DNA from: Niveispirillum lacus
GTDB taxonomy: Bacteria; Pseudomonadota; Alphaproteobacteria; Azospirillales; Azospirillaceae
Length of the DNA stretch: 64,000 bases
Assembly (NCBI RefSeq): GCF_002251795.1
Contig: NZ_NOXU01000030.1
Span: 1 to 64,000, forward strand
Reading direction: 5' to 3'
How positions within the stretch are numbered: the stretch's first letter is position 1; every line of letters starts with the position of its first letter. The position numbers were made by a program, and so were the translations under genes. The notes beneath the pieces are model-generated. The model searched no databases, was not told the origin of the DNA, and saw only the letters and a list, made by a program, of their open reading frames with translations. This document shows, piece after piece, positions 17,289 through 27,860 of the stretch.

Positions 17289-18710
17289 ATGCGGAAAGGC
17301 TCCCTCACGGGGGTGACGGCGTTGAAGAAGAAGCTGTTCATCAAGACCTATGGCTGCCAGATGAATGTTTATGACAGCGACCGTATGGCCGATGTCCTGG
17401 CACCGCTGGGGTATGAGCCGACGGATCAGCCCGACGGCGCTGACATGGTAATCCTGAACACCTGCCATATCCGCGAAAAGGCATCGGAAAAGGTCTATTC
17501 CGAACTGGGGCGTATCCGGCATTTGCAGAATGAGAAGGCGGCGGACGGCGGGCGTATGGTCGTGGCCGTGGCTGGCTGTGTGGCGCAGGCCGAGGGTGCC
17601 GAGATCATGATGCGCGCGCCGCATGTGGACATGGTGTTCGGACCGCAGACCTATCACCAGTTGCCGGAAATGGTTACGCGTGCTGTGCGCGGGGCCGGTG
17701 GCGTGGTGAATACCGACTTCCCGGTGGAGAGCAAGTTCGACTTGCTGCCCGAAGAAAGCGCCAAGCCGCAGGGGCCGGCGGCGTTCCTGTCGGTGCAGGA
17801 AGGCTGTGACAAGTTCTGCACCTTCTGCGTGGTCCCCTATACGCGCGGGTCGGAATATAGCCGGCCTGTCGGTCAGGTGCTGAATGAGGCCCGGCGCCTG
17901 GTGTCGCATGGCGTGCGGGAAATCACCCTGCTGGGCCAGAATGTGAATGCATTTCATGGCGAAGCGGCGGATGGCAGCGTCTGGGGCCTGGGCCGGTTGA
18001 TCCGCGAACTGGCAGAGATCGACGGGCTGGCGCGTATCCGCTACACGACCAGCCATCCACGCGACATGGATGATGACCTGATCGACGCGCACGGGACGGT
18101 GCCGCAGTTGATGCCGTTCCTGCATCTGCCGGTACAGTCGGGCAGCGACCGTATCCTGGCGGCCATGAACCGCAAGCACACGGGCGATGATTACCGCCGC
18201 CTGATCGACCGGCTGCGCGCGCGTCAGCCCGATCTGGCCCTGTCGTCGGATTTCATCACGGGCTTCCCCGGTGAAACCGATCAGGATTTTGCCGACACGC
18301 TGCGCCTGATTAACGATATCGGCTTTGCTCAGGCCTACAGCTTCAAATATTCCGCCCGCCCCGGTACACCGGCCGCATCCCTGGAAGGCCGGCAGGTCGA
18401 CGAAAAAGTCAAGGATGAGCGCTTACAGGCGGTGCAGCAATTGCTGAACGCCCAGCAGGTGGCCTTCAACCAGACCATGATCGGGCGCACCCTGTCGGTG
18501 CTGTTCGACCGGGTGGGCAAGCTGGACGGGCAGTTGCTGGGCCGTAGCGCCTATATGCAGTCGGTCTATGTGCAGGCCCCAGCCCGGTTGATGGGGCAGA
18601 TGGTGGAGGTGCATATCACGGGCGCCTACGCCAACAGCCTGTCCGGCCATGTTGTGACCGCAGAAACTGTCACACAGCCCGCCCGCCCGGCGGTGGAGGC
18701 ACACGCTTGA
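17289..18710 (+). CDS. miaB: tRNA-2-methylthio-N6-isopentenyladenosine synthase
   Basis: MiaB is a radical-SAM methylthiotransferase acting on i6A37 of tRNAs reading UNN codons. The 473-residue product from ATG 17289 has the N-terminal MTTase domain with cluster cysteines in [24 protein letters not shown] and AGCVAQAEG. The radical-SAM CxxxCxxC is in [17 protein letters not shown], and a C-terminal TRAM domain follows. A GTG at 17313 ([11 protein letters not shown]) is an alternative start. The stop codon overlaps the TTG start of phoH by four bases, so it heads a translationally coupled operon miaB-phoH-ybeY-corC, continuing to lnt. Confidence 0.96.
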   Translation: MRKGSLTGVTALKKKLFIKTYGCQMNVYDSDRMADVLAPLGYEPTDQPDGADMVILNTCHIREKASEKVYSELGRIRHLQNEKAADGGRMVVAVAGCVAQAEGAEIMMRAPHVDMVFGPQTYHQLPEMVTRAVRGAGGVVNTDFPVESKFDLLPEESAKPQGPAAFLSVQEGCDKFCTFCVVPYTRGSEYSRPVGQVLNEARRLVSHGVREITLLGQNVNAFHGEAADGSVWGLGRLIRELAEIDGLARIRYTTSHPRDMDDDLIDAHGTVPQLMPFLHLPVQSGSDRILAAMNRKHTGDDYRRLIDRLRARQPDLALSSDFITGFPGETDQDFADTLRLINDIGFAQAYSFKYSARPGTPAASLEGRQVDEKVKDERLQAVQQLLNAQQVAFNQTMIGRTLSVLFDRVGKLDGQLLGRSAYMQSVYVQAPARLMGQMVEVHITGAYANSLSGHVVTAETVTQPARPAVEAHA

Positions 18711-19684
18711 CCAATCTGGAACTGTCGTTCGACGATAACCGCCTGCTGCCGTTGCTGTTTGGGGAGCATGGCCAGTTCCTGACAAGGCTGGAAAAGCAGA
18801 CGGGCACGCGGCTGGTGTCGCGGGGCAATGTCCTGTCCATCGCGGGCGGGGATCAGTCTGCACAGGCCGCGCGTGCCGCCATTCTGGCGCTGTGGGACCG
18901 GGTAAAAGCTGGCATGCCCGTAGGACCGGGGGAGGTGGATGCCGCCGCCCGTCTCGCCATCAGTGCCGACGTGCAGACCAGCGGCAATGCGCTCGCCCAA
19001 CTGTCCGACCCGCGCGCTGGTCTGAAGACCAAACGCCGCACCATCACCCCGCGCAGTGCTACTCAGGCCCGTTATCTGGAAGCCCTGGCCGAAAGCGAGC
19101 TGGTCTTCGGGCTGGGCCCCGCTGGGACAGGCAAGACCTATCTGGCTGTGGCGCAGGCGGTCAGCCTGTTGATGCAGGGTTCCATTGAACGGATCATCCT
19201 GTCGCGTCCGGCCGTGGAGGCGGGGGAGCGGCTGGGTTTCCTGCCCGGCGATATGAAGGAGAAGGTCGACCCCTACCTTCGCCCGCTCTATGACGCGCTG
19301 CATGACATGCTGCCCGGCGATCAGGTCACCAAGCGTCTGGAGACAGGGGTGATCGAGGTGGCGCCGCTGGCCTTCATGCGTGGCCGCACATTGTCCCACG
19401 CCTTTGTCATCCTGGACGAGGCGCAGAATACCACGCCCATGCAGATGAAGATGTTCCTGACCCGTCTGGGCGAAGGCAGCCGCATGGTCGTGACGGGGGA
19501 CGTCACCCAGATCGACCTGCCGACAGGCCAGAAATCCGGACTGCGCGAGGCGCTGACCATCCTGCGCGGCGTGGAGGGTGTGTCCTTTGTAGAGTTTAGC
19601 GACCAGGATGTCGTGCGCCACCCGCTGGTGGGCCGCATCGTCCGGGCCTATGACGCGGCCGATCGGGCGCGTGAGGGAGCGTGA
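18707..19684 (+). CDS. PhoH-like ATPase
   Basis: The 325-residue cytosolic P-loop ATPase resembles the helicase-like domain of superfamily I. Walker A is [16 protein letters not shown] (about residues 137-152) and Walker B is [23 protein letters not shown] (about 234-256), followed by [12 protein letters not shown]. It starts at TTG 18707, overlapping the miaB stop (TTGA), and its own stop overlaps the ybeY start (GTGA). The phoH-ybeY-corC-lnt order is typical of alphaproteobacteria and links PhoH to RNA metabolism and ribosome maturation through YbeY, although its biochemical role is still unclear. Confidence 0.93.
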   Translation: MTNLELSFDDNRLLPLLFGEHGQFLTRLEKQTGTRLVSRGNVLSIAGGDQSAQAARAAILALWDRVKAGMPVGPGEVDAAARLAISADVQTSGNALAQLSDPRAGLKTKRRTITPRSATQARYLEALAESELVFGLGPAGTGKTYLAVAQAVSLLMQGSIERIILSRPAVEAGERLGFLPGDMKEKVDPYLRPLYDALHDMLPGDQVTKRLETGVIEVAPLAFMRGRTLSHAFVILDEAQNTTPMQMKMFLTRLGEGSRMVVTGDVTQIDLPTGQKSGLREALTILRGVEGVSFVEFSDQDVVRHPLVGRIVRAYDAADRAREGA

Positions 19685-20382
19685 AGATGCCGGATCGGGT
19701 CGAGATTGCGCTGTCCATCGAGGATGAGCGGTGGGAGGCGTCGGTTGCAGACGTGGAAATGCTGTGCGAGCGCGCGGCACGCTCCGCTCTGATGGCGGCG
19801 CATGCGCAGGACCCGGACTGGTTGCCTGAGGGGCCGGTCGAGATGTCGGTGGTCCTGGCCGATGATGCGACGGTTCAGGAACTGAACAAGAATTATCGCG
19901 GCAAAGATAAACCCACCAACGTTCTGTCTTTTGCCCTATATGCCGATGGTGGCGCTGACGAGGGCGAGGATGAGGGGTTCGACGCTGAACAGCAGGGTGA
20001 AGAACAACCCGCTGAGGTAGACGGCGACGGGGACGTGGAATTCCTGTCGCCAGACGCGCCGGTTCCTGTAATATTAGGCGATGTGATTTTGGCGTTTGAA
20101 ACGGTGGAACGCGAGGCGCGTGAGCAACGTAAGGCCTTTGCCGACCATCTGGCCCACCTTGTGACCCACGGCGTCCTGCATCTCCTGGGTTACGACCATA
20201 TTGAGGATTCCGAGGCCGAACAGATGGAACGGCTGGAAACCCAGATCCTGTCGGGGCTTGGCATCGCCGACCCCTATGCCGGCCTGCCGGAAGGTCATCG
20301 TGCGCCTGATGATCCCGGTGGCGCCGTGTATGATTCGGGGGACATGTCTCCCGGACCCGTTCCCATAACCCCAGAAAGATGA
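19681..20382 (+). CDS. ybeY: Endoribonuclease YbeY with acidic insertion and C-terminal extension
   Basis: YbeY is a zinc RNase needed for 16S rRNA 3'-end maturation and ribosome quality control. The metal motif [11 protein letters not shown] (about residues 161-171) and the conserved [20 protein letters not shown] (about 63-82) are intact. At 233 residues it is much longer than the usual 150-170. About 35 very acidic residues (around 86-125, rich in E, D, G and Q) are inserted before LGDVILAFE, and some 35 proline/glycine-rich residues follow the fold. It starts at GTG 19681 behind GGGAG and overlaps both neighbours by four bases. Confidence 0.94.
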   Translation: MKMPDRVEIALSIEDERWEASVADVEMLCERAARSALMAAHAQDPDWLPEGPVEMSVVLADDATVQELNKNYRGKDKPTNVLSFALYADGGADEGEDEGFDAEQQGEEQPAEVDGDGDVEFLSPDAPVPVILGDVILAFETVEREAREQRKAFADHLAHLVTHGVLHLLGYDHIEDSEAEQMERLETQILSGLGIADPYAGLPEGHRAPDDPGGAVYDSGDMSPGPVPITPER

Positions 20383-21314
20383 TGGCCGACCTCAGCGACA
20401 GTCGATCGCCCCGCGAAGACGGGGCGGAAGAAAATGGAACCCTCGCCCAGCACCTGCGTGGCTGGCTGCGATCAATCCTCGGGGTACGCGGCGGCGATAC
20501 GCTGCGTGACACGATTGAGGAACTGATCGAGGAGACGGGTCCGAAAGAGCCCTCCATGGCGGAGGGAGAGCGGGCGTTGCTCGCCAATATTCTCAAGCTG
20601 CGCCACCGCACAGTGTCCGATGCCATGGTGCCGCGGGCCGATATCATCGGCGTATCCCTGGATATTTCCCTGCCCGACCTGATCCGCCGCTTCTCTGAAG
20701 AAGCGCACAGCCGCATGCCCGTGTATCGGGAGGAACTGGATGACGTGGTCGGTATGGTCCATATCAAGGACGTGCTGGCCTGTGTGGCCGGTGCCCGCGC
20801 CTTTGACATGCAAGCCATCACCCGCGAGGTGATGATTGTGGCGCCCTCGATGCCTGTTCTCGACCTGCTGCTGAAGATGCGGCAGAAGCGTCAGCACCTT
20901 GCCCTGGTGGTGGATGAGTTCGGCGGTATTGACGGTCTGGTCTCCATCGAGGATCTGGTGGAAGAGATCGTGGGCGAGATCGAAGACGAGCATGATGATG
21001 CCGCGCAAAGTGCTCTGGCCCCCCGCGCCGACGGCACCATTGATGTCGATGCCCGCATCCCGGTGGAGGAGTTCGAGGCCCAGTTGGGCCGTTACTTCGA
21101 TGCCGAGGAATTGGAGGATGTGGATACGCTCGGTGGTCTGGTGTTTGCCATGGCGGGACGTGTGCCTTCGCCGGGTGAAACCTTGACGCATCCAAGCGGT
21201 CTGTCCTTTGAAATCCTGGATGCCGATCCACGGCGAATTAAGACGCTGCGTGTCCATAATCTGGTCATGAACAGCGCTGATGATGCCGATGAACTGCGGC
21301 GGGCCGTGGGCTAA
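20379..21314 (+). CDS. CorC/HlyC-type CBS-domain protein
   Basis: The 311-residue soluble protein has two CBS motifs (about residues 80-205; for example [13 protein letters not shown] and [33 protein letters not shown]) followed by a CorC_HlyC transporter-associated domain ending near residue 298. It lacks the membrane DUF21 domain of longer relatives. In enterobacteria CorC modulates Mg/Co efflux; in this operon, just before lnt, its exact role is unproven. The ATGATG start overlaps the ybeY stop by four bases; a second ATG directly follows. Confidence 0.9.
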   Translation: MMADLSDSRSPREDGAEENGTLAQHLRGWLRSILGVRGGDTLRDTIEELIEETGPKEPSMAEGERALLANILKLRHRTVSDAMVPRADIIGVSLDISLPDLIRRFSEEAHSRMPVYREELDDVVGMVHIKDVLACVAGARAFDMQAITREVMIVAPSMPVLDLLLKMRQKRQHLALVVDEFGGIDGLVSIEDLVEEIVGEIEDEHDDAAQSALAPRADGTIDVDARIPVEEFEAQLGRYFDAEELEDVDTLGGLVFAMAGRVPSPGETLTHPSGLSFEILDADPRRIKTLRVHNLVMNSADDADELRRAVG

Positions 21315-21353
21315 CGCCCGCACCGCCGGCCCCATTCGTCTGGACCATGCTGC

Positions 21354-22955
21354 ATGACCGCGACCGGTGCCGCCTTCCGCCTTGCCACCCTGGCCGGGTG
21401 GTTCATCAACGCGCGGGGTGGTAAACGCCTGGGGCTGGCGGCCCTGGCGGGGGCTTTGGCCACCCTGTCCCTGCCGCCGGCCCATGCGCTGCCATTGCTC
21501 TGGTTCGCGTTTCCGGTGCTGGCGTGGTTGTTGCGCGGGTCTGATCGCTGGCGCAGTGATTTTGCCATCGGCCTGGCCTTTGCGGTTGGCCACCATGTGC
21601 CGGGGCTTTATTGGATCAGCGCCGCGCTGTTCACCGATATCGGCCGCTTCTGGTTCATGCTGCCCTTTGCGCTTGTGGGGTTGCCGGCGCTGTTGGGCTT
21701 GTTTCTGGGTGTCGGTACCGCTGTCTATGGTTGGGCACGACGGCGGTTTGGGTTATCGGGCTGGGCCGAAGCGGTCGCTCTGGCGCTCACCTGGGTCGCT
21801 GTTGAATATGCCCGCGGCCACCTGCTGACGGGCTTTCCCTGGAACCTGATCGGCTATGGTTGGACCCCGGTTCTGCCAGTCCTGCAGATCACATCGGTCA
21901 CCGGCATTTATGGTCTGTCCTTGCTGACAGTCCTGATCGCGGTTCTGCCGGCTGCCGGGGTTGGCGCCCGGCCATCCTGGCGCCCGGCGCTGGCTGGCTT
22001 GGCCGTCTTGGCCCTGGTCGCGGGATGGGGCGGGTGGCGTATGGCTGGCCAGGGGCTCGACGATGTGCCGGGTGTGACCTTGCGGATTGTGCAGCCCAAC
22101 ATCCCCCAGGCGCTGAAATGGAAGGAGGATGCGAAGCTCGACAATCTGCGTCGTCTTATCACCATGTCCGGCGCCGAAGGCTGGGATCGTGTCACCCACG
22201 TGGTATGGCCTGAAACAGCAGTGCCCTATTTTCTGTCATCGAGTAACGACGATACCGATCAGTTGCCCCTGACCCGGATGCTGACACAGATTGCACCGCC
22301 CGGTGGGGCCCTGATTACCGGGGCCAACCGGTTAGCCACCGGTCCGGACGGGAACTATGTCTATTTTAACAGCTTGTTCGCCTTGACCCAGGGCGGTCAG
22401 GTGGTGGCCAGTTTTGACAAGTTCCATCTGGTTCCCTTTGGCGAATATCTGCCGCTTCGATCGCTGCTGCCGAAGGGAATGAAGGCGGTTGCGGCGGGCG
22501 CCGACTTCAGTGCCGGCCCAGGCCCCCGCCCGCTGCTGCTGCCGGGTGTCCCAGCCGCCAGCCCCTTGATCTGTTATGAAGTGATCTTCCCCGGTGCCGT
22601 TATGCCCCGGGATGGCGAACGTCCCCACTGGCTGCTCAATCTGACCAACGATGCCTGGTACGGGCAGACCGCAGGACCACACCAGCATTTCGCCATTACC
22701 ATTGTGCGCGCGGTGGAGGAAGGTGTTCCTTTGGTGCGCGCCGCCAATACTGGCATCTCGGGTGTTGTCGACGCCTACGGGCGTGTACGGGGGGCGTTAC
22801 CGCTTGGCGATAGCGGAAATCTGGATATTTCACTACCTCAGCGCGCCGTTTTCGTGCCATTGTATGCAGACTATGGCGACATGATCCTGGGATTGATGTG
22901 GCTAAGTCTGTTGCTGGCTGTTGTGTGGAACAGTTGGCGTCGGCAAGGCTTATAA
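21354..22955 (+). CDS. lnt: Apolipoprotein N-acyltransferase
   Basis: Lnt adds the third acyl chain to outer-membrane lipoproteins at the periplasmic face of the inner membrane. The 533-residue protein has about six N-terminal membrane helices (to about residue 230), a periplasmic nitrilase domain and a C-terminal helix. The catalytic triad can be read: E in HVVWPETAVPYF (about residue 286), K in SFDKFHLVPFGEYLPL (about 353) and C in PLICYEVIFPG (about 405). It follows corC by 39 bases in the phoH-ybeY-corC-lnt order typical of alphaproteobacteria. Confidence 0.96.
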   Translation: MTATGAAFRLATLAGWFINARGGKRLGLAALAGALATLSLPPAHALPLLWFAFPVLAWLLRGSDRWRSDFAIGLAFAVGHHVPGLYWISAALFTDIGRFWFMLPFALVGLPALLGLFLGVGTAVYGWARRRFGLSGWAEAVALALTWVAVEYARGHLLTGFPWNLIGYGWTPVLPVLQITSVTGIYGLSLLTVLIAVLPAAGVGARPSWRPALAGLAVLALVAGWGGWRMAGQGLDDVPGVTLRIVQPNIPQALKWKEDAKLDNLRRLITMSGAEGWDRVTHVVWPETAVPYFLSSSNDDTDQLPLTRMLTQIAPPGGALITGANRLATGPDGNYVYFNSLFALTQGGQVVASFDKFHLVPFGEYLPLRSLLPKGMKAVAAGADFSAGPGPRPLLLPGVPAASPLICYEVIFPGAVMPRDGERPHWLLNLTNDAWYGQTAGPHQHFAITIVRAVEEGVPLVRAANTGISGVVDAYGRVRGALPLGDSGNLDISLPQRAVFVPLYADYGDMILGLMWLSLLLAVVWNSWRRQGL

Positions 22956-23111
22956 GGGGCGTTCATCGCAGATCGGGTAATTCTATTTCCAGATATCCTT
23001 ATCGCTGCATAGAACGGAAAGTCTCCATACTAAAGACTAGCGGTTAATTGCTTGACGGCATGCAAACGTATGTCGCAGGATCAGGTCAACGCCATTCTGG
23101 AGGTTGTCCGC

Positions 23112-23561
23112 ATGCAAACCGAAACCCGTGGCCGTCGTGGGGGCGGCCGGCCCAAGTTGGGTAAGCCGAATCCCATTGATGTTCATGTCGGTACGCGTGT
23201 CCGCCTGCGCCGTACCCTTCTCGGGATGAGCCAGGAGAAACTGGGCGAGGCGATTGGCCTGACCTTCCAGCAGGTTCAGAAGTATGAGCGCGGGGCCAAC
23301 CGTATTGGCGCTTCTCGTCTGTTTGATCTGAGCCGGGTACTCGACGTGCCGGTCTCCTTCTTCTTTGACGATATGCCCCATCCCGACGGCTCACCCAATC
23401 CGGCGCCGACGCCTGTGCCTGAGGCGGGTGAACCAGACCCGATGGCCAAGCGGGAGACGCTGGAACTGGTCCGCGCCTACTACCGGATCACCGACCCGGC
23501 TGTGCGCAAGCGCATTTTTGAGCTGACCAAAGCTGTGGCGGGCCCCGCCGACGCTGCTTGA
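23112..23561 (+). CDS. XRE-family helix-turn-helix regulator upstream of metK
   Basis: I choose ATG 23112 (MQTETRGRRGGGRPK), which has GGAGG (23099-23103) 8 bases upstream; the frame is open for 20 codons more without such a site. The 149-residue protein has a Cro/CI-type HTH: HVGTRVRLRRTLLGMSQEKLGEAIGLTFQQVQKYERGANRIGASRLFDLSRVLDVPVSFFF (about residues 24-84). A proline-rich linker follows, then a helical tail ending LTKAVAGPADAA. This regulator is conserved immediately before metK in many alphaproteobacteria; its targets are not evident here. A terminator follows it. Confidence 0.9.
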   Translation: MQTETRGRRGGGRPKLGKPNPIDVHVGTRVRLRRTLLGMSQEKLGEAIGLTFQQVQKYERGANRIGASRLFDLSRVLDVPVSFFFDDMPHPDGSPNPAPTPVPEAGEPDPMAKRETLELVRAYYRITDPAVRKRIFELTKAVAGPADAA

Positions 23562-23648
23562 ACAGCCCGGCAAAGGGCGAAATGCAGGCATCCACTGACT
23601 GTATTTCGTATCTGCGGCGCTTGACCCTGTTGGAAAAGATTGCGACAA

Positions 23649-23690
23649 ACACGCTGCGCCCGTGAAACCGGGGCGGCGTGTTTTGTTTTT
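23649..23690 (+). terminator. Terminator hairpin between the XRE gene and metK
   Basis: ACACGC (23649-23654) pairs with GCGTGT (23676-23681), and inner GC-rich bases pair imperfectly. TTTTGTTTTT follows. It lies only 35 bases before the metK start codon, so metK must start transcription within or just before the hairpin, or be controlled by it. Confidence 0.7.
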
Positions 23691-23724
23691 CACACCGTAC
23701 AACTGTTCAGCCGAGGCGATCCAA

Positions 23725-24894
23725 GTGGCCAAATCGAACTACGTCTTCACGTCTGAGTCCGTGTCCGAAGGTCATCCGGACAAGGTCTGCGACCGTATCT
23801 CCGACGCCGTCGTTGACCTGTATCTGGCCCAGGATCCGTATGCCCGTGTTGCCTGCGAAACTCTGGCGACCACCAACCGCATCGTGATCGCGGGTGAAGT
23901 GCGGGGACCGCAAAGCCTGTTGGCCCAGGTGGAAGACGTCGCTCGGGCCGCGGTGAAGGACATCGGTTACGAACAGGATGGCTTCCATTGGAAGAACGCC
24001 GAGGTATCGGTCTTCCTGCATGCGCAGTCTGCCGACATTGCCGTCGGTGTTGATGCGGCTGGCAGCAAGGATGAAGGTGCTGGTGACCAGGGCATTATGT
24101 TCGGTTATGCCTGCACCGAAACGCCGGCCCTGATGCCGGCCCCGATTTACTACAGCCACAAGCTGCTGAAGAGCCTGGCGGAAGTGCGCCATTCCGGCGC
24201 CACCCCCTGGCTCGGCCCCGACGCCAAGAGCCAGTTCTCGCTGCAGTACCGTGATGGCAAGCCTGTTGGTGCCACCTCTGTGGTGCTGTCGACCCAGCAT
24301 AGCGAGAGTGTGGCCCAGGAGGAAATCCGCGAAACTGTGCGCCGGCATGTATTGTCCATCCTGCCCGAAGGTTGGATGTGTCCGGAAGATGCGTTCTATG
24401 TGAACCCGACGGGTCGTTTTGTTATTGGCGGTCCGGATGGTGATGCCGGCCTGACCGGTCGCAAGATCATTGTCGATACTTATGGCGGCGCAGCCCCGCA
24501 TGGGGGCGGTGCCTTCTCCGGTAAGGACCCGACCAAGGTTGACCGTTCGGCCGCCTATGCGGCACGTTATCTGGCGAAGAATGTTGTGGCTGCCGGCTTG
24601 GCCGACAAATGCACGATCCAGCTCAGCTACGCGATCGGCGTGTCGCATCCGCTGTCCGTCTATATTGATACGGCCGGTACGGGCCGAGTGGACGAGGACA
24701 AGCTGTCCGATGTGCTGCGTCAGTTGATGAACCTGTCCCCGCGTGGCATCCGTGAGCATCTGAAGCTCAACCGCGCCATTTACGCCCGCACCGCCGCTTA
24801 CGGCCATTTCGGCCGCGAGCCGGATGCCGATGGCGGTTTCAGTTGGGAAAAGACCGATCTGGTTGCCGATCTGAAGTCCGCATTTGGCGCCTGA
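23725..24894 (+). CDS. metK: S-adenosylmethionine synthetase
   Basis: MetK makes SAM from ATP and methionine. I start at GTG 23725 ([24 protein letters not shown]) with GAGG 8 bases upstream, giving 389 residues, the family norm. The signatures [12 protein letters not shown] (about residues 117-128) and [23 protein letters not shown] (about 261-283), plus EGHPDK with the ATP-binding histidine, are present. No recognised SAM riboswitch could be read in the short leader. A clear terminator follows, then trmB. Confidence 0.97.
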   Translation: MAKSNYVFTSESVSEGHPDKVCDRISDAVVDLYLAQDPYARVACETLATTNRIVIAGEVRGPQSLLAQVEDVARAAVKDIGYEQDGFHWKNAEVSVFLHAQSADIAVGVDAAGSKDEGAGDQGIMFGYACTETPALMPAPIYYSHKLLKSLAEVRHSGATPWLGPDAKSQFSLQYRDGKPVGATSVVLSTQHSESVAQEEIRETVRRHVLSILPEGWMCPEDAFYVNPTGRFVIGGPDGDAGLTGRKIIVDTYGGAAPHGGGAFSGKDPTKVDRSAAYAARYLAKNVVAAGLADKCTIQLSYAIGVSHPLSVYIDTAGTGRVDEDKLSDVLRQLMNLSPRGIREHLKLNRAIYARTAAYGHFGREPDADGGFSWEKTDLVADLKSAFGA

Positions 24895-24932
24895 TCCCAA
24901 CCGGGCCTGTCTTGCCCGGTTCAATATCGCAG

Positions 24933-24957
24933 CGGCCCGCCTCCCGGCGGGCCGTTT
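24933..24957 (+). terminator. Rho-independent terminator after metK
   Basis: CGGCCCGCC (24933-24941) pairs perfectly with GGCGGGCCG (24946-24954) around a TCCC loop, followed by TTT. It lies 39 bases after the metK stop and 45 bases before trmB. Confidence 0.7.
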
Positions 24958-24999
24958 GCCATTTCACCCCTCGTTCCGTCCGTTTCCCCAGGTCGCACC

Positions 25000-25713
25000 A
25001 TGTCCGACGACAGCAGCACTCCCCATCGTAAGGTTCTCTATGGCCGCCGCCATGGCCGCCCGTTGCGCAAGCAACGTCAGGAGGTGATGGAAACGCTACT
25101 GCCCCGGATGAAACTGTCTGCCCCGACCGAGGGCGCAAAACTGGACCCGGCCAGTCTGTTCGACATGCCCAAACGTGACCTCTGGTTTGAGGTCGGGTTC
25201 GGTGGGGGGGAACATCTGGCATGGCAGGCCGAACACCATCCCGATATCGGCTTCATCGGCTGCGAACCGTTTGTGAATGGTGTGTCGTCTTTGCTGAAGC
25301 ATGTTCAGGCTGGTGGTCAGAGCAATATCCGGGTAGTGCCGGATGATGCGCGCCCCATTCTGGATGCTTTGCCTGATGCATCGGTCGGCCGGGCCTTTGT
25401 ACTGTTTCCCGATCCGTGGCCCAAGGCGCGCCATGCTTTCCGGCGCTTTATCGGGCCGGTCAACTTGCCACGTCTGTCGCGGGTGCTGAAGGACGGGGCG
25501 GAGTTGCGTATCGCATCGGATGACCCGCAGTTGCAGCGCTGGATGCTGGAACATACCTGGCGCCATCCAGACTTTGAATGGACGGCCCGCACCGCTGAAG
25601 ACTGGCGTATCCGTCCGGCGGACTGGCCACAGACGCGATATGAAATGAAGGCGAACGAGGCCGGCCGCGTACCGATGTTTCTGCGTTTCATACGTAAGTC
25701 CCGGGCGACCTGA
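25000..25713 (+). CDS. trmB: tRNA (guanine-N7)-methyltransferase
   Basis: TrmB makes m7G46 in tRNA. The 237-residue class I SAM methyltransferase has the SAM-binding motif LWFEVGFGGGEHLAWQAE (about residues 61-78), the GCEPFVNGV stretch (about 86) and the family signature VLFPDPWPKARHAFRRF (about 133-149). An N-terminal basic segment (YGRRHGRPLRKQR) is usual. It follows metK, an arrangement shared with other alphaproteobacteria, but the rimP-nusA-infB genes that often come next are replaced here by a chemoreceptor. Confidence 0.95.
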   Translation: MSDDSSTPHRKVLYGRRHGRPLRKQRQEVMETLLPRMKLSAPTEGAKLDPASLFDMPKRDLWFEVGFGGGEHLAWQAEHHPDIGFIGCEPFVNGVSSLLKHVQAGGQSNIRVVPDDARPILDALPDASVGRAFVLFPDPWPKARHAFRRFIGPVNLPRLSRVLKDGAELRIASDDPQLQRWMLEHTWRHPDFEWTARTAEDWRIRPADWPQTRYEMKANEAGRVPMFLRFIRKSRAT

Positions 25714-25865
25714 CCTTTTGCGCTGGCCAGACACCTGCGCTTTTGCCCGCACCTAACCCTTTGGACCCATCGAAATCGCGGTGCTGTAAGCCATTATTCC
25801 GACCCTATCATTTCCGTTCCGGACATGGGTGTCCGGTGCCGTGGCTGCGGCAAAGGGAGGAATAA

Positions 25866-27554
25866 ATGCAACAGCTCCGTGATTTGCGCATTGCGATGAA
25901 GGTCAATCTGGCTATGGGCATGCTGGCCGTGGTGGCCATCATCATGGCTGTGGTGGGATTGTCCGCGATGTCGGTCTATCAGGGCGAGGTTGAACGGATG
26001 GGACGTGACGCGCAGCGCGCCGTTCTGTCGGAACAGATCAATGGCCTGATCAATGCTGTCGTCATGGATAGCCGCGGCATCTACATGTCCCGCGATGCCG
26101 CTGAAGTTGAGAAGTTCGCCAAGCCGATGAAGGCAACGCTTGACGTGCTGGAGAAGAGGCTGGGCGAATACCAGGCCCTCACCTCCAGCGCGCAAAAGGC
26201 CGCCATGGATGAGGCCATTGCCAAGGGACGTGAGTTCGTTACCTTCCGCCGCGAGCTGGTCCGACTGGGCCTGACAGAAGGCGCCGCCGCTGCCCGTGCC
26301 TTTGGCGACAATGATGCGAACCGCGCCAATCGGCAGGCGTTCAACAAGGCGATGGTGGCCCTGTCAGAACAACAGGTTGCGCGGGTGACAACGGTCATCG
26401 CTGAACTGGATGCCTTTGGTGACGAAGAACGTTTGGTGATGTTGACCGTTGCCATAGTCGGCATTACCGGTTCGGTGGCCTTTGCGCTCTGGCTTGTTTC
26501 GCGTCAGGTGACGGGCCCGCTGGTGGCGGTGACGGGTATCGTTCGGCAGATGGCGGCCGGCAACCTTTCGGCTCAAGTGCCGGAAACCGGTCGTGGGGAC
26601 GAAATTGGGCAAATCGCCGATGCGTTGGACGTGTTTAAGCGTGGCCTGACCGAAGCCAAGCGGCTTGAGGCTGAACAACGGGTTGAGCAGGCTGCCAAGG
26701 AAGAACGCCAGCGTCGTCTGGAAAGCCTGACCAATGAGTTTGCCTCCAAACTGGGTGAGGTCTCTACGGCTCTGGCCCGGTCGGCGCAGGATATGCGTGA
26801 CAGTGCCGAAGGTCTGACCGGTGCTGCTAAGGCGGCCGCAGACCAGGCCGCCGAGGTGGCCACCGCTTCTGACGAAAGCGCCGCCGGTGTGCAGAGCGTG
26901 GCAGCGGCGACCGAGCAGATCAATGCCTCTATCGCCGAGATCGCGCGCCAGGTTGTAGAAGCCAACAATGTTGCTCGCACGGCCGTGGAGGATGCGAGTG
27001 AAACCAGCCGAACCATGGACGGATTGCAAGGGGCCGCGGGCCGCATCTCCGAAGTGGTGGGCCTGATCCAGGGCATCGCTGCCCAGACCAATCTGTTGGC
27101 CCTGAATGCCACTATTGAGGCGGCGCGGGCAGGAGAGGCCGGTAAAGGCTTTGCCGTCGTGGCGTCGGAGGTAAAGGCCCTGGCCATGCAGACCGGCAAG
27201 GCGACGGAAGACATTACCGGTCAGGTGGCGAATATCCAGCGTGAGACGAGCGCCGCCGTAACGGCCATTGCCCGTATCGCCAACACCATTGATAAGATTG
27301 GCGAGATCACCACAGCGCTGGCGGCGGCCATCGAGGAACAGCAGGCCAGCACCAACGAAATCGCCCGCACTGTTCAAGATGTTGCCAACGGCACCCAGGC
27401 GGTCTGCGATGCGGTGCAAGGCGTCAGCCAAGCAGCCGCCAATACCGGCGGTGCGGCGGCCACTGTGCATGGCACCGCCTCGGATGTGACCCGTCAGTCC
27501 GTGGTTCTGAACACCGAAGTTGATCGTTTCGTCAAGACCATCATCGCCGCCTGA
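25866..27554 (+). CDS. Methyl-accepting chemotaxis protein
   Basis: The 562-residue inner-membrane chemoreceptor has TM1 at about residues 15-37 ([21 protein letters not shown]), a periplasmic helical region of about 140 residues (four-helix-bundle-like, no PDC signature), and TM2 at about 182-205. HAMP (about 206-260) and a long methyl-accepting coiled coil follow. The signalling hairpin tip is [42 protein letters not shown] (about 400-442). No CheR-tethering pentapeptide is seen at the C-terminus. It has AAAGGGAGG upstream of the ATG and a perfect terminator after it, so it is monocistronic. Ligand unknown. Confidence 0.95.
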   Translation: MQQLRDLRIAMKVNLAMGMLAVVAIIMAVVGLSAMSVYQGEVERMGRDAQRAVLSEQINGLINAVVMDSRGIYMSRDAAEVEKFAKPMKATLDVLEKRLGEYQALTSSAQKAAMDEAIAKGREFVTFRRELVRLGLTEGAAAARAFGDNDANRANRQAFNKAMVALSEQQVARVTTVIAELDAFGDEERLVMLTVAIVGITGSVAFALWLVSRQVTGPLVAVTGIVRQMAAGNLSAQVPETGRGDEIGQIADALDVFKRGLTEAKRLEAEQRVEQAAKEERQRRLESLTNEFASKLGEVSTALARSAQDMRDSAEGLTGAAKAAADQAAEVATASDESAAGVQSVAAATEQINASIAEIARQVVEANNVARTAVEDASETSRTMDGLQGAAGRISEVVGLIQGIAAQTNLLALNATIEAARAGEAGKGFAVVASEVKALAMQTGKATEDITGQVANIQRETSAAVTAIARIANTIDKIGEITTALAAAIEEQQASTNEIARTVQDVANGTQAVCDAVQGVSQAAANTGGAAATVHGTASDVTRQSVVLNTEVDRFVKTIIAA

Positions 27555-27587
27555 CGATCTGGCTGTTAAAGGCAGCGGTCCGAACAA

Positions 27588-27625
27588 AACCTCTCTTGCG
27601 CGGTGACGCGCAAGAGAGGTTTTTT
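27588..27625 (+). terminator. Strong Rho-independent terminator after the chemoreceptor gene
   Basis: A perfect 15-bp stem (27588-27602 with 27607-27621) has a GTGA loop and is followed by TTTT. It is among the cleanest terminators in the window. Confidence 0.95.
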
Positions 27626-27626
27626 G

Positions 27627-27860
27627 TTTACGGATGCAGGCGTCGGCCCGTGCAGCGCCTGACCAGTTTCCCTCCGAACATGGCCGCTGGTGTCATAGCG
27701 CTGGGGACGGCGCCCTCAGGCTCCCCTCTGCGGATGGTTGCCGGTGCGTTACCGATGGTCGTTACAGCCATGTCATCTGCGCAGCATTGCGGCGCATGCG
27801 GAACATGATCCAAGGATTTCCGCAGCATTCCGGCGACAGACCCTCTGCACCGCAACAATT
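27627..27860. other. Intergenic stretch with no gene seen
   Basis: Between the chemoreceptor terminator and the Pho box I see no coding region with a plausible start, no RNA gene and no repeat. The whole gap between genes here is 385 bases. Confidence 0.5.

Noticed and set aside
18626-20821. 731-codon open frame on the minus strand across phoH-ybeY-corC
   Set aside because: Shadow of the coding strand; the opposite strand encodes recognisable overlapping operon genes.
23562-23724. SAM riboswitch in the metK leader
   Set aside because: I could not find the conserved cores of SAM-II, SAM/SAH or SAM-I type riboswitches; only a terminator-like hairpin is visible. A covariance-model search would decide.
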